The position numbers and the translations under genes are program-made. Positions 33,474 to 34,369 of a stretch of 34,369 nt of DNA are shown here, piece after piece (position 1 is the first letter of the stretch; each line of letters opens with the position of its first letter). The stretch is from Desulfuromonadaceae bacterium. Lineage in GTDB: Bacteria > Desulfobacterota > Desulfuromonadia > Desulfuromonadales > JAAYDE01. The stretch spans positions 1 through 34,369 of the forward strand of contig JAAZDE010000017.1 in assembly GCA_012512925.1 (NCBI GenBank). Direction: 5' to 3'. The notes under the pieces are model-generated. The model was not told where the DNA came from. It worked only from the letters and a program-made list of their open reading frames with translations, and made no database searches.

Positions 33474-34369
33474 ATGCGCAGCGTCCTGGTTTTCTCTCCG
33501 GCGGCCAGCCCAACCTACGTCCCTTTGGGTCTGGCCACTCTGGCAGCATCCATTCAGAAAAACTGCAGCCTGCATACCATAAAACTTGTCGATGCCAATT
33601 TGCTGGTGTGGCAGCGATTGGCTGGCGAACATCCCGATGGAAACCGGCTGATCGATTTTCTGAATACCGATTCCCACCTTTTTTATGATCGGAGTGCTTA
33701 CCTTTCCCATAACCGCATCTGGGATCAGCTCCGTTCCCGGATGAATGTTCTGTTGGAAAAGGCGAAACGGTACGTCGAAAAGAACGAACTCGATGCCGGT
33801 CTGGAGATCTGTCTGCAGTCGGCGGTCGAGGAGGTGATGAACGTCGATCCCGAGCTGATTGGTTTTTCCGTGATGTATCTGGATCAGCTGAGCATGACCC
33901 TGGCCTTGGTGAAATACATCCGACGCAAGGATCCGTCCCGGCGGAGGAGAATCATTCTGGGCGGCGCCTCCATGCATGCCCTCAACGCAGAGGAGCTGCT
34001 GATAGCCTGTTCCGAGATTGATGGGATTGTTCTGGGGGAGGGAGAATCCTCCTTTGATGCCCTGTTGCGGAAGGAGCCGGCCGCAAGGACGCCGGGCCTG
34101 CTTTATCGTTCGGCTTCGGGAATTCAACATAATCCTCATTTTCCCGCAACATCCGTTCCGGAACCCGGGCAGGCTGACTTCCGCGCCCTTCCGATCAAAG
34201 ACTACTTTAATCCCAGCCCTGTGTTCCCGGTCGTTTTCTCGCGGGACTGCCCCTGGAAAAAATGCCGTTTCTGCGCCCATAATTTTTCCTTCGCCGGCTA
34301 TCGCAAAAAGCGGGTTCAGTCCTTTGTCGATGAGCTGGAATTACTCAACCGGCGCTTTAATGTCAGCCA
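33474..34369 (+). CDS. B12-binding-domain radical SAM protein, 3'-truncated by the window
   Basis: The frame is open from ATG 33474 to the window end (298 codons). The N-terminal third to half looks like a cobalamin-binding domain: VPLGLATLAASIQKN, DPELIGFSVMYLDQLSMTLALVKYIRR, IILGGASMHALNAEELL and DGIVLGEGESSFDALL. It is followed by the radical SAM cysteines in SRDCPWKKCRFCAHNF, a C-x4-C-x2-C spacing that is longer by one than the classic CxxxCxxC. Between them is a helical insert (residues about 60-120). B12-dependent radical SAM enzymes typically methylate or rearrange unreactive carbons; the substrate is unknown. The ribosome binding site is weak (TTGAG). Codon use returns to that of the core genes, so the accessory island ends here. 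Confidence 0.82.
   Translation, partial: MRSVLVFSPAASPTYVPLGLATLAASIQKNCSLHTIKLVDANLLVWQRLAGEHPDGNRLIDFLNTDSHLFYDRSAYLSHNRIWDQLRSRMNVLLEKAKRYVEKNELDAGLEICLQSAVEEVMNVDPELIGFSVMYLDQLSMTLALVKYIRRKDPSRRRRIILGGASMHALNAEELLIACSEIDGIVLGEGESSFDALLRKEPAARTPGLLYRSASGIQHNPHFPATSVPEPGQADFRALPIKDYFNPSPVFPVVFSRDCPWKKCRFCAHNFSFAGYRKKRVQSFVDELELLNRRFNVS

Overview
The window looks like a chromosomal segment of a GC-rich Desulfuromonadales-type bacterium (Geobacter/Desulfuromonas/Pelobacter relatives). That placement is an inference from gene content: a three-subunit, diheme-type succinate dehydrogenase/fumarate reductase, a NuoE/NuoF/GltD-type flavin-iron-sulfur complex, a lone Cas6-like protein, REP-associated transposase remnants, and core genes with strongly GC-rich third codon positions. 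No rRNA, tRNA or CRISPR array was seen.

Layout. Bases 1-667 hold the 3' end of a MetF-domain protein and a small lipoprotein. Bases 1043-5915 are a redox operon: NuoE-like and NuoF-like subunits with overlapping reading frames, a 699-residue fusion of a NuoG-like ferredoxin domain with a GltD-like flavoprotein, and a ferritin-like protein. The domain set matches the electron-bifurcating Sporomusa-type transhydrogenase (Stn). Bases 6008-9536 hold a divergent pair, phosphofructokinase (minus) and Lon protease (plus). Bases 9694-15188 form a tightly packed plus-strand run: an active M16 peptidase, a non-catalytic M16 lipoprotein partner, a MarC-type membrane protein, a YkgJ-type cysteine-cluster protein and a YihY/BrkB-type membrane protein. 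LpxH (minus) meets this run tail to tail. Threonine aldolase, a second YkgJ-type protein (minus), a MazG-like pyrophosphohydrolase and a YceF-type Maf protein follow. Bases 18702-24940 carry dnaE, accA, rlpA and a SpoU-family RNA methyltransferase, with tgt converging from the other strand. Bases 26528-29875 are the sdh/frd CAB operon, closed by a strong intrinsic terminator.

Accessory tail. From about 29940 the character changes. A solitary Cas6-like endoribonuclease gene starts directly after the sdh terminator. It is followed by a headless methyltransferase fragment ending at an attC-like imperfect palindrome, an AT-rich dodecin gene of the flavin-free type, a RAYT (REP-associated tyrosine transposase) unit with symmetrical bipartite inverted ends, and three iterated repeats resembling one end of an IS21-family element. 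The window ends inside a B12-binding radical SAM gene. The least conventional signals are the Stn-like operon, the orphan Cas6, the lone attC-like site and the nested 84-bp ends of the RAYT unit.
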